60,000 bases of DNA from Bolinopsis microptera (Eukaryota; Ctenophora; Tentaculata; Lobata; Bolinopsidae), in contig NC_087078.1 in the NCBI RefSeq assembly GCF_026151205.1, forward strand, positions 14,279,118-14,339,117, written 5' to 3'. Both the position numbers and the translations under genes were made by a program. Shown piece after piece: positions 46,930 through 59,397 of this stretch; the first letter of the stretch is position 1; every line of letters starts with the position of its first letter. A model generated the notes under the pieces. That model did not search any database. It had not been told where the DNA came from and saw only the letters and a program-made list of their open reading frames with translations.

Positions 46930-47400
46930 ATTATAAAGCATGATATGATAGGTTCATGTATCCTCTTTCCGTAAAAACCAAAAATAAATCGAACAGCATT
47001 GTTCTGGATCTTTTGTAAGTTAAACCATAAAAAACTGAGTTACAGTAGTCTGTATAGAAAAAATGAATGTGGACTAACTGAAATGTTATGTTATGGGAAA
47101 ACTTCGAACCAATTCCTTTTGGTTTAAATAAAATTCTTGGGAGACAGTGCAGCATTTATTTTAGGATCAAGGTTCATTTGGTGATCAAAAAGGAATCCCA
47201 GGTTTTTGGCATTACTAACGGGACTGATAAGATAATATTAAAATGACATCCTCAGAATATTTGGTGCGTTCCCATTTCAAGGGTTGAATCGATGAAATTC
47301 TATCACGTTGGAACATTTTATGGTGCAGCTCGATTCGTTTTTATAAAGCTATGGTAAAAAATTTGTAAGGAAATTTTGTCGTGTTTTCAGACTTTGTTGA
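46930..47400 (-). pseudogene. LINE reverse transcriptase C-terminal fragment
   Basis: Minus-strand frames broken by stops and at least one shift read VSNAKNLGFLFDHQMN, then YTDYCNSVFYGLTYK, then (shifted) IQNNAVRFIFGFYGKRIHEP. This order matches the end of the reverse transcriptase and following region in CR1/Jockey-type elements (LGV.FD, LDYCNSLLYGLP, IQNxAARL). Non-functional. Confidence 0.65.
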
Positions 47401-48392
47401 CTCATAAACTTCCGGTTTCTGAATTCGTTTACTAATTCAGGTTTAGTATTGAAAATAAAGTATGGGTTAACTACAAAACAAATAAAAACATCATACAATA
47501 GTAAAAACATGGTCCTCAGGCCAAATTACAAATGTGACGTATGCTATTTATTATGCCATGTATTAACCAAATATTTTACCTCAGGTATAATGCTACATAA
47601 TAACCAGGAGCAGCCTCCCTAATCCCTAACTTTCAATACCCTTAAATTTCATGTTTTGAAGTTATAACTTAATGTCAGTAACTTTGATTACAGCCCCATA
47701 AGCAGAGTTTCTTCAAGCAAGTATGTTTGTGACCCAGTTCGTAGTAACAAGATATTAAGCAACACTTTGACGGTTATCAACCAAGTATAAAAATAAAACA
47801 TTGTAGAAAACCACTCGCAGAGTTTACATACAAAAATTCTAATTGTAGTTACTATAGTAACCTCTCGTACAGTGTATATAAAACTATAACTGTAAAAATC
47901 AGTTAAATCATTAAAAAACTTGTAAAAATCAAACATTCAACAATTCCTAGTCTTGGTGACCAAGTTAACAGCTAAGAGCACCAGTTACATTGGTAACGGT
48001 GCCAGTAACCATGGTTATCCTAGTTATCTTTTCTAATTTCTAACCGTACTTGAAAAGTATGAAGAAATTAATCGGAGTCGGCAGTGGTATAGGGCCTAAT
48101 ATTAGAACGTAGAGCGATTTACATTTTTAATAAATTAATTGAGTTTATTTACATGGTTCAGTTCTGCTTTAATAAACTTTTAAAATGTACAAATAAACCT
48201 GTGATAAATCTCAGATTAAATTTATAAAAAGTTTTTAGTAAAAACTCCGTTATATCACCAATTCATAATTTCATAGCGGTTAAAATCATCCTATCGATAA
48301 ATGATATTTACAAGGGTAAAATTAGAAGACTATAACACACCCAATCCAAATAAAAAAAATTAAAAATAATTTAGAAATGTACACAAATACCA
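47401..48392. other. Intergenic, 3' flank of the ABHD gene
   Basis: AT-rich sequence. AATAAA on the minus strand (complement of 48144-48149) lies about 245 bases past the hydrolase stop and may be its polyadenylation signal. Confidence 0.4.
48144..48149 (-). terminator. Candidate polyadenylation signal for the ABHD-like gene
   Basis: AATAAA on the minus strand, about 245 bases past the TAA at 48393. It is the nearest canonical hexamer. Confidence 0.3.
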
Positions 48393-51300
48393 TTACGTCA
48401 TCAGCTGACGATGAATCATGGATATGACTTGGGAAATTAATGTATCCGTGAAAGTAGTCCGATGGAAAGGCCAGCCTAGACCAGCAAACCCGTAATGCCC
48501 TCCAGCTGCAGTACTGACGAGGCAAACGTTGGGATTCTCCTTTACAACGTCAATCGGAAATAGCTGAAATATTTCTGTTGGTCATCGACGCTACAAGTTT
48601 CATAGCAACAAATTTGAAACCCTTCCTCAAAAAATGTCAAACAGCTTTTTAGTTTGCAAGCTTTCAAAACTGAACGATTTATATCAAAACTCACTTCTTT
48701 TGAATAGCAAGGATCGTCATCAGCGTTCACGCAAATGGTGAAAATTGTGGTCTCCTTAAGACATCGACTAAGACATACGTCTTTGTAATACTCGGTAGAA
48801 CTGCTATACCCAAACATTGGGGCTATGAACCTGGAATTAAAGATATATAAATAATTAAATAAGGAATGTAGACCAGTAACCCAGGAAAAAGCTGCACCAG
48901 CAACAAAAAAGAACGAAATATGTGATCACCACGAAATACAAGTATACTCTATAGAGTCCTTTTTACTTACACATCATCAATATCAGTGAGAGATACACTT
49001 TCTGATCGAGATATGCTTCTGAAGAGCTTCTTTTGAGCTTTAGTTTTAAAAACACTACCGTTATTGCTTATCAGCCTTTTTATCCTGAAATAATATTTGT
49101 TATATATTCGGATATTTTTCGGTGTCCAAGCCCAGTAGTGAATATTTTGTAATTTCATTTAGCTACTTAAGGATATGCGATGAGAAGCAACAGGCTAGAA
49201 AATGAACAACTTCCTAAATTTTCGCAGGATTGCTGACTTAAAAGTCAGCGCAGTTTCTTTAAACTTACAATTGAATTAATAATTCACATAATTCATACGT
49301 ACAATTTAAAACTAGAGCGCGCGCTCTCTGCGCGTGGTTGCACTGAATGAAAAACTTGAACTTTTCTATACAAAATTGTTTTGGCGCGCTCACACTAGAT
49401 GAACCAGTTGTAAGTGGTGCCAGTTGGTACCAGCTGATGGGTTTCACTCTCATTTTCATGAAATGTCGCCTAAACTACGTGTAAACTTTGTGTCGAATCA
49501 AACAATCGTCCAATTAGTATTCTAATTGTGAACCATATAATAGGATTGAGACATCGTTGCTGTAATTGTCAGTTGAAATGTTTAGCAACAGTCGCCGCTG
49601 TGTCTGATTTCTAAATTGGATATTTTGAGGCAGATAATTTGGACAATGTTGCAGTTAGATACACATAGATAAATGGAAGGAACAATACGAATTTTAGTTT
49701 TCGTGTCATGCAATGAATGGAGAAACCAACATTTTCCCGCCCTTTCCGTCTCTATAGATTCTGAAGATACGTTGAGTATTTGTCACCATTTGGGGATTCT
49801 AGTGACGTCCATCACTGGTGTAGTGGTGTAGTGGACTCTAAACCCTAGATCTATAACATGTCTAATGTCTATTCACAAGCCCTTTAGACAATTGCTATTC
49901 TGATTAATGACATTTTGTTGGTTCATACTTCTTGACAAATTGCGATACATTATATTGCAGTAGAAACTTAGAAAATCAAATTAGATTTGAATATTCATTT
50001 TTTGTGCCTCATAATTGTTGTTACTTGCACAGCTAATAAAGCAGTTGAAGCAGACTTTTCAACTGAAGCAGACTTTTCAGGGCCGATCTTTAGCGTTAGA
50101 TTTCTATGAGTATGAATATTGTTTTAAATATGCCGAAAGCCATAAAATATATTTAGAATATATTCAAATTTTCGGCACTTTGTCTTGTTACACCTCCTAT
50201 TCAGACACTTTCCGCCCAAATCTGTCCCAAGTGCGAATATAAAGAGGAATCTGGGACAATGCCAAGCCAACTCTCAACTTGCAGGAGATTATTTTAACAG
50301 CGTAATCTCTGGATCAACACTATCTTTAACTCTGCTACGGACACCAGACGCAACCTTGAGACATACACACGGGCCAGCCTAGCTTCTCAGCTGTCGCAGA
50401 CTCACTTCAAACTAAGGGCTCATGCTTTATAACTAACTGGTACCACAATCCAAATCCTTACTTATTTAACACCGTATTTCTTTGCTGATAACACTTTTGG
50501 TTTTAACCTAAGTGGTAAGGATACAATCTCCATGTGTCTATCCTAAAGATAGGCAATGCACTAGTATACTTCCGAGGGACTACCCACTACAGGCTACAAG
50601 GCCAGACTTTCTTAAAATAAAGCTACTGAGAATCCTGGGTAAGCTGTCTATATTTGGTATTTAATAAATATACAGACTTTAGATCACCTACTTTTCTTTA
50701 CCATATAACGATAAAAATTGGTCGAACAGGGTCTCCCAAAAGTCCGTATACAAACGTTCAGTACATAAAAATACATTTCAGTAAATAAATGTAGCGTTTT
50801 ATGACAGATCTACACACTGACGAGCCTGCTTTCTCGTAATGTCTCTTTTTTACCTCTTTTTAAAACATGTTTGTTTTCATCACCCCTGTCTAGTGCTCGG
50901 CAGACTTTGAAACTATATAATTATACACCGTTTCGTTGCACACATACTTTCTGACAACAGGACGCATACTTTCTGATTTCTTTTAAAACAGGAGATTCTG
51001 TTACATTTTTGTGGTATAATAAAGCCTTTTTCGAGTGTCAGCAATTTTTTCATACATTCTGCCATCTAGAATTAATACGGTACATCTTCCTAAATTAATT
51101 CAAATGTTAGGAATACATTAATACAACAGTAGCGAGGTATGTAGCGAGGTATGTTAATAATCACAACTTGTACAACTTTGCCAACTCCTTAGCTATTCAT
51201 TGCAGACAAAACAATGACAACATGAACCTCACAACTTATCAATAGATCCTACATTTTAACACCACGAACCTAAAACGTGTCTCCACACTCACTAAAGTAT

Positions 51301-54300
51301 ACACACAAAGTTTTCCAACTCCGAACATGAACAGGAGAAGTGACAATGAACCAACTACACAACAATCAACACTGTCTCCCCGACTACCCTTTCAATACTC
51401 CAGGTATTTAGCTAATTTCCAGTCAATTAGAAGGTGGTTAGTTATTAAGTACTGATGAGTACATACCAAAGGCAGAGTGCTAACTTCATATTGTTAAATA
51501 TATCTACTATTTGTTTCTCTCAAGGTGTAAACTGTAACTGGCCTTGTCATCGGCTATTCTTTTCTCGCAACTTTGTCTTATATATATCATTGGAATTCTG
51601 ATATCTATTCATAGAAAACTCTAGTTAAAAATTACTTGATCATTGAAAAAATTACATGAATATTTTGTCTGACAAATAGTTGATGCGTGAAGAATAATAA
51701 TTTGTCAGAACATTGCACTCGGAACATGTACCATCTATCATCATCACTGTACGAGCCTTTTATTAAACAGCATTGAACGATATTTCTCAGACCAGCCTGT
51801 CAAAATCCCTGGCTTCCCATTGGTCCATCCAATGTCACGTGATTTAAGGAAGATCAGGGATTGGTCGGTGGAAGTCGGGGAGAGGCACAATGCAGACATC
51901 TTATTGTTTCAAATTTACGGACTATTTGGTCACACTGAACAGATCCCTAGCTTACATTATCCAGCTATTGTGAGACTATTATAATAACCAATTAGAGTCA
52001 TTGTCACAGAACCATGAACTAATATTCTCAATTGTTAAACATAAGGTGTAAACCATGCAACTCATTGGTCTAGACAACTTATTAAAAACTAATGGTAAAA
52101 CAAAACAATACCAATAATACTAATCATGATCCAGCTCACGTGTTAAAAATACCAGATGTAAAATACTTACTTTTTACCAAAAGGCACGCTGTATAAGAAT
52201 TTAGCTCGGAGAGCGTTTAGTCGGGTTATTGTCTTCAGGGAGTCGAGAGGAGAGGACAAAATTAACTGTACCATTATTTCTTCTTTCCTACCGGGAGAAA
52301 AAACATTTATATTTTAGTACGAATTGTAAAATAATTACAGTACTGTCCTCCACCGCAATGTCCCAAACCCGATAATCCTAGCTGTGATATGCTCATAGAC
52401 AGAGTGATTACGTATCAATTCTGGACAAATTGAACTACAACTTTCTGCCACTTGTCTCAAGTTAGCCCCCCCCCCCCTCAAGTTAACGCTCATCACCACG
52501 ACGCTTGCAAAAACTATATCATTCTAAATTTGGAACAAAAATTACATTCTTTGTCCAAAATAAATCTAGAGAGGCTTGAGGTTACCTGTCATATTGATGG
52601 AGAGTGTTGCAAGCCACCATTCCTCCAAATGAGATTCCAATTAATCCGTACTGAAATGAATTAATTAGTTCCTAATTACCAACATTAATAACTAATGAAA
52701 CTTCAATGACATAGCTAAACCTTTTATGTATTATGATCAAGTAACAGCAACTAACGTTAGAGTTAGGATTATTCTCTATAACAGTATCCAGTAACGCTGC
52801 TAGACCGTCGTTATATCCCGCACTGAAGAATTTAGCTGTCTTCATACTCATACCACCTTTACCTCTGTCAGTGAATATTATCGGCCTGAAATATTTAACA
52901 ATAATTAGTTAATTGGATAATCACGATACTAAAGATAGTTAGATTGTTGACACATTCAAGATCTTAATGATAGTATTCCTGAGCGCTGTGCAGTGTGTTC
53001 AACAATTTACTTTTGCAATAACTGCAGTGTCACTGACTACTGAATCACAAATCAATTTACAAATCATTTTTAGACACCTTTAATTTCGTCCGATCAAATC
53101 AAGTCAAAATACAGGTTTTTTTATAAACGTGATTATAGAGAATATGGGTTAACGAATGAACATTTCATATCACAAGTTTTCGATTAATAATTAATCAAAG
53201 CTATTGTTAGATCATATCTCTATAATATGTATCTGATCTCATATTTACAGTGAAGGTAGAGACTCATTGGCAATTAAACCGAGTCAAAAGGTGCCCTAGA
53301 AAAAGTCTGTCCCTATTGAATGACATTTTTTACGAATCAGCGCAGCTAAATTTGTTGAAGTATTTGTAGAGAGTAGGTCACACGATCGATAATACATTCT
53401 TCTCACTTATTCAATAATTTTCCGATAATTAGGAGATAAGACTTTAAGTCTAGATTACTACATTATAGCCTCAATTGGATTATGTCTGGCTAAAACCATC
53501 TCCTGACACTCGCTAGGAATATTAGTTGATAATATGAAGCTTTATCAAAATTCAAAACCAACCGAGGTAGCTGGTTGAATGACTATATGATTATGATTTA
53601 CAAGAAATTTAATCGCAATTTTAATGTGAAACCCTTGTGAAATGCACGAGTCCAACACCTGAACATTAGGTCTAAACATTAAAATTGAAATGCCAAATCT
53701 AGATTCGACGGGGGATAATCTGATTACAAAATTGTGTCCCCCATATAAATTTGGTTATGACAGAACATTCATAACAAATCGTTAGTCCGTGAAGAAAAGT
53801 AGGTTCCTCAAGAATTACTGATCCCCAGCTAGATAATCACGTGGTTCCCAATTATTCCTTATTAGGCATTCACGTGGCCACGGCTAAATAACATTCTTTA
53901 CTCGAATTTGGTCAAATTTTCGTAAGAATTACTGAAATATAAAAATTTAAGATGTGTAAGTCAGTGGACTGTTAAACGGTGAAATGTAATGGAATTTGGC
54001 AGGAAGTGGTTTGACAATTCATTAGATTATCAGTCCCATTATTAATAACTCTCTAATTAAATGGTGCGGTTCAAATTTCGTTATTTGAGATTCCAGTTAG
54101 ATACACAGATTTGTATCCGGAAATATGGGTCGTGAACAGCCACTATGTGACAACCACTATTATACAGCCATTATATGTCTTAAAGAAACTGTATCTGCAC
54201 AATACAGCCTTTTTGCGAAATTATTTTTTGTAGCAAAAGAATCATCACGAGGTTTTATGGAAGTTGTAAAAGAAAGCCTGTAAAATAAAGCCTGTAAAAG

Positions 54301-54575
54301 TGTTTACTCCTAATTTATAAGGTATCGCTAGCTCAACTCCACAACGTCAGGTCAAGTAAGTCAAATAAAATAAAACGTCCGATTTGTTGTGTTAAAATTA
54401 ATGGGATTTTAACAAAGCGTCCTAAAATAAAGACTTACCAAACATTACACTTTGCTAGAGTCTCTGCCAGGTGTAATACGTATGGACTTTTGTGGTCCCC
54501 TGTGTATCCAGGAACAATGACGAAGATCAACTTCTTATCTATCCCACAATCTTCCGTAGGCTCACTGTACGATAC
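48393..54575 (-). CDS. ABHD3-like: ABHD1/ABHD3-like alpha/beta hydrolase, N-terminus not found
   Basis: Serine hydrolase; the ABHD1/3 group acts on membrane phospholipids. Minus-strand exons: 54575-54439, 52885-52756, 52650-52586, 52287-52171, 49084-48971, 48830-48695, 48563-48393, all in phase, giving 289 residues and a TAA stop. Seen in order: oxyanion region FVIVPGYTGDH at 18-28; FTDRGKGG replacing the family FNNRG; nucleophile elbow GISFGG with Ser96; FIAPMFGYSSSTEYYKD at 189-205 matching the family FxxxMFGYxxxxxYY block; acid VNADDDP with Asp226/227; and ENPNV...AAGGHYGF with His256. About 100 N-terminal residues, including the usual membrane anchor, are missing. The upstream exon lies beyond 54575 or outside the window. 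Reading exon 48830 through without its last intron gives a false Cys-rich tail lacking the catalytic His. Confidence 0.92.
49085..52170. other. 3.1-kb intron of the ABHD-like gene
   Basis: Mostly unrecognised AT-rich sequence. A GTAAGT donor at about 49269 (minus) closes an open frame that would also splice in phase to exon 49084. An open plus-strand patch at 50015-50400 has no family signature. No nested gene is supported. Confidence 0.4.
53190..53560 (+). pseudogene. Degenerate LINE reverse transcriptase C-terminal fragment
   Basis: Broken plus-strand frames read KAIVRSYLYNMYLISYL, then VKRCPRKSLSLLNDIFYESA and QLNLLKYL. This resembles the RT thumb region of CR1/RTE-like elements (VRPxLEYAxxVWxP ... 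VQRRxTKxIxxLxxLxYEERLxxLxLxxLE). It has stops throughout. It lies in the ABHD-like gene's intron, antisense to the gene. Confidence 0.45.
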
Positions 54576-57520
54576 CTGAGAGTAAAGTTATTTGTTTATT
54601 ATAATAAACTTAATAATAAGAAACTGAATAATTTCGTAACCTAGCAGCTTAGTAATTTAGTAACTTGGTAACTTAGTTACGCAATATGTTTGTAGTCGAT
54701 GAAGATACCGCGGTTATTGCAATGGATATGAAGCCTTTACATTGTAGACAGTCGAATGGAATCGGGAACGACTTATATCAAACTTGTAACTTCTTGGTCA
54801 CCATCTCAGTAAGCGACGTAGCGACCGCTACTAAACAAATTATCTAGTAAACTGCACACGCACCACACTATGGCTCTATTGGTGAAGACTTTCAATAATA
54901 AAGAATATACAGATTTTGTTAACCATAATTAACTTAGGGAACTGTAATCACAGACATATTGAGAAAAATTTTGGTTAGTTGACTAGAATTGTGGTAAGTA
55001 AGATTTTACTGTAGCAAATATTTTAAAAGCCACGATAGTTTTTACAAGTTCAAGTTAGGCTCATTTACAGTTGTCAGCATTAGACAACTTGGCATATAAA
55101 AGTTAAAACGAAGATTTTAAAATTTGATTCGAAATCTTGATATGAAACCTGATAGGAAACCTCTTCGTTATACGACAAAAACTTTTTATCGCACGACAAT
55201 TATTTTTCATAATTAAATAACATTTGAGATAACAACAATTTATTCTCGAAGGTTTTTTGTGGCATATCTACTTCCAATAACTCGTTTCCCCATCTTCTTA
55301 GTATCCACAAATTTAAAATATATTTCACAGTAAAAGAAGTCCCCGCACACTTAGGCAAGACCCATACACCAAGATGGTATTTCTATTTTGAAATTTTCAG
55401 CATTCGGGAATAATTTTTAACAAAATTTAAATATCCAATATAGCTGGGTAGAATAATAAGTTGTCGGCATATTATCAAAGTCAAGTGCTGAGTACGTGAC
55501 AGGAATTTCCCCAGCAGAAAGGATGAAGCCACAAGAAAGTTAAACTGGATAGATACGCTTCATTACCCTCGACCTTATGTGGGTTTAAGTTATATTAATA
55601 TACCGCATAGTTAGTTTTATTAGGTATCCCACACTGCGACTTCTTATCAATTAACCTCAAACCGAAAGTATCGCACCGAAAGTCTAGGCTTTGATCTTTT
55701 ATGCGTCACAAAAATGCATGTATCAATCTCGTGACAGATAAATGTGCTTCTGCAAATTTTGCCACTTACGTACTTTTAGGAAAGTATCACTTTATTAAGA
55801 GAAAAGCCCATCTCTTGTGACAAATTGTAAGATGACGTCAGCGATTATTGATGACTGCACCCATTACAACCTCACTGGAATAATATGTTGAAACTATTTA
55901 CCTTCCCACATATTTACTTTCATTAACATGCACTCAGAAGAACGTTCGTGTAATTCAAACTTGTGGTTTATGACGTCACTGTGACAGAAACATCATGCAG
56001 TCAATTGTAACATCTCGTCCCACACCCCCAAATTCTTTACAAAGTTAAACCCCGCAGAACTGTGACGTCACTCCGGAATCTAGCACGAACTTGTCCACAA
56101 ATGTGCTGCACGTGTATTATCAAGTAGAGTTAGACCCTTACGTAATAAGGTCTATAATTATCAGCAGGAAGTTGTATTATTAACTTTTTGATGGGCAGGA
56201 AGTTATATTATTAACTTTTAACCAAGGTTATCCCGATGTACCCATATTCTACCAGGATCCTATATATAGACCGGAAGGATAATATCCGGGATTGCACGTG
56301 ATCTAATAATTACCAATAAATGCACGTGCAGCAATGTAGTGATCATGCTTACAGCCGGTACCACAATTTCCGCGAGTTGTTAAAGTTTTCTGAATCTAGA
56401 CGAGGCGGACGGAGAGAGAGACACAATAAAGCGTATGTGAGAAGAGTGAGACTAGAAGAGGGGTGGCAAGACACTTGAAGTAGGGTGGAAGTAAGGACGT
56501 AATGGGTTACTGTCATTATTATATGACGAGTCCATTAAAGAGGTGAAGATTAAAGTTCCGGTCTTATTTCCGTTCAAGCAGTACCTGACGTCATGTCGCA
56601 AATGTTAAAGTCAAGAAATGTTTCTTCAAGACAGGATCAAAGAGACCGATTTGGTAAAACATTAGTAAGGCAAGAGTAAGGCAAGAGTGTATGACTGTAT
56701 TGCAAAGTGTAGATATACACGAACGTGCAGAAATATATGGAAATATACACTAACCGCAGAAATTTCTCCTTGATTTGCTCATATTTTCGTTTTTTGGGAG
56801 CTGGCAAAGTTTTTCAGGTTCAGTTTTTCAAGCACTAAGAAGAGATGGAACTGGGTGTTGCTCTGGAAACCCGGATGGAACACTCGTTAATTATTATCTA
56901 GATTTAGACGGGCACCCTCATACTCTAATTTTGGTATACTGTCCTCCCAGTAAAAGGTTTGTAAGATGATAAGTGGTCGGTTAACAATAATTATTACATA
57001 ACCTGGTTGTCCCCTATCAAATGCCGCCCGGATCAGGTGACGTATTCTTGGAGCACCTCCTAGATCTTGATCCAGGAGAATTCCCGAAATTAATCTTAGT
57101 TACTGTAACGAAATTAAATATGGGGTACTGTCCACACTGATCTAGATTTAGCAGGCACCTATCGACATTGCAATTTACCATTCTAGTTTTACATCCAACA
57201 CAACAAATAATAATGATTGTAGCGCTTATAAACAGTCGGTGTATCTTGATCCAGATTAGATTAGGATAAGTGGTAAGGTTACAAAACAGCTTATGATTTG
57301 AGGGGGGTTCAGTTGTTACAGACTGTGTTTTACACCGAGTCATTGCTATATTAGATTACACTAACACCCCAGTAGTATTATAACATCACCCGGGGTATGT
57401 TAGGAAGCCACACTCGACACACTACGAGCCCCAAATAGCAACAAGTTAGTGTAACATTAGTTTTAAGACTAGATTCTCCAAATCTACATTATTATAGAGA
57501 GACTAGGCAGTAGGCAGGGA
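54576..57520. other. 5' flank of the ABHD-like gene; no gene assigned
   Basis: The missing N-terminal exon should lie here or further right, but I found no block with the expected DGG...LDW motif and a phase-0 donor. CACGTG boxes lie near 56297 and 56322. The opposing frames at 56775-56969 (+) and 57017-57343 (-) lack family or splice support. Confidence 0.35.
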
Positions 57521-58345
57521 GGGTTACTGTTAGTGAGGAGCAGGTTACTGTTAGTGGGGAGCAGGTTACTGTTAGTGGGGAGCAGGTTACTGTTAGTGGG
57601 GAGCAGGTTACTGTTGGTGGGGAGCAGGTTACTGTTAGTGGGGAGCAGGTTACTGTTAGTGGGGAGCAGGTTACTGTTAGTGGGGAGCAGGTTACTGTTG
57701 GTGGGGAGCAGGTTACTGTTAGTGGGGAGCAGGTTACTGTTGGTGGGGAGCAGGTTATTGTTAGTGGGGAGCAGGTTACTGTTGGTGGGGAGCAGGTTAT
57801 TGTTAGTGGGGAGCAGGTTACTGTTGGTGGGGAGCAGGTTACTGTTAGTGGGGAGCAGGTTACTGTTGGTGGGGAGCAGGTTATTGTTAGTGGGGAGCAG
57901 GTTACTGTTGGTGGGGAGCAGGTTATTGTTAGTGGGGAGCAGGTTACTGTTGGTGGGGAGCAGGTTATTGTTAGTGGGGAGCAGGTTACTGTTGGTGGGG
58001 AGCAGGTTACTGTTAGTGGGGAGCAGGTTACTGTTAGTGGGGAGCAGGTTACTGTTAGTGGGGAGCAGGTTACTGTTGGTGGGGAGCAGGTTATTGTTAG
58101 TGGGGAGCAGGTTACTGTTGGTGGGGAGCAGGTTATTGTTAGTGGGGAGCAGGTTACTGTTGGTGGGGAGCAGGTTACTGTTGGTGGGGAGCAGGTTACT
58201 GTTAGTGGGGAGCAGGTTACTGTTAGTGGGGAGCAGGTTACTGTTAGTGGGGAGCAGGTTACTGTGAGTGGGGAGCAGGTTACTGTTAGTGGGGAGCAGG
58301 TTACTGTTAGTTGAGAGCAGGTTACTGTTAGTGGGGAGCAGGTTA
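57521..58345. repeat. 0.8-kb minisatellite, 21-bp unit
   Basis: About 39 copies of GTTACTGTTAGTGGGGAGCAG. Three main variants occur: A (as given), B (GTTGGTGGGG) and C (GTTATTGTTAG). C follows only B, so B-C is a 42-bp dimer amplified many times. The unit is a multiple of three and free of stops in one frame, giving a VGSRLLL heptad frame with no ATG. I treat it as non-coding. Confidence 0.95.
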
Positions 58346-59397
58346 GTGGGGACGTGTAGAATAGCAGTGTGTAAGGTAACCTGATTAGCGTCCCCCTAAA
58401 GTTAGAGGCACCCTCTGGTCTACCGGACTACAAACTTTCAATTTACATCTGATTAGAGCTGGTAATTCTAGAAGATATTATCGGATCACGGATCTTATAT
58501 TTACCATTACTGACTACTTTCAGGATGACGCAAGTTCTACGAGAATTAAACATGAAATTTGGACATTCTTAGGGTTTTCACGATTTGAAGAAGTTAAGTC
58601 ACAATGATTACCGAGGTTAATAAAATATTGGCGTGCAATTGATTTGACTGGGATGCTCAAAAAATTGCGTTGTTTTAGACCCTAGCTAAACGGTACGTGA
58701 CCCTATAATTTCTCGGCTCCCAAATCTCTAATTTGGATCGCCAGATCCTTGATTTCGTTTTTCTGACGTGGCGGTTCACGGGTTCATGTGATCCCAACAG
58801 TAAATCAAACTACGTATTAAGCAGATATAAACGGGCGTGAAGTCTGGATTACTTCAATCGAGATCAAAGTGAAGTCGGCACAAAGTAGGGAAATACCGAC
58901 AGATCAAAGTAGTGAACAAGTGTGACACAAGAAGGGTGGAATTCGGAACAAGCCGCACACTTGACAATTTGTCAGGATTTGTCAGGGCTTTATACAGATA
59001 AGCCACACTTTTATTATATAAAGATGTAACAATGTCAATATTCTGGTCTCAAAGTGGAATTTCAGGGGCCTCAAAATGGAATTTTGGAACACGGCTTTAG
59101 TCCGAACACTGGTTTAGTCCGAATTTAGTTACGAAAAATAAGACTATTGTTCGAGCTGGAAATCAGATCCGAATAACCACTGTTGTCTGAATACGAATCT
59201 TATCCGAATTTTTACTTGCTTATTGTGACCCGGTATATTTTTATTGATCCTTATAAATAAGATACTTATTTGATAAAAAGAATCGACTTGAAAATTTTAG
59301 AATACCAAGTTGGCCGGCAAATAATTCTTGCAATATTTTCTAGACAAACCCCCACATCCCCTACACCCCAATCACTATCTTATATTATATATTAATA
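58346..59397. other. No gene seen
   Basis: AT-rich sequence between the minisatellite and the terminal 313-bp repeat. Near 59090-59215, TCCGAA-type motifs recur (TTTAGTCCGAA, ATCCGAATAA). Confidence 0.4.

Noticed and set aside
48542-48817. 91-codon minus frame as a small Cys-rich secreted protein
   Set aside because: Its first half is the ABHD-like exon and its second half is that exon's downstream intron. A GTGAGT donor at 48694 and an acceptor at 48564 restore the GGH catalytic block.
57533-58267. 244-codon frame of (VGSRLLL)n as a repeat protein
   Set aside because: It has no ATG (starts at GTG), is made only of the 21-bp minisatellite, and ends at a repeat variant. No flanking exon with coding character was seen.
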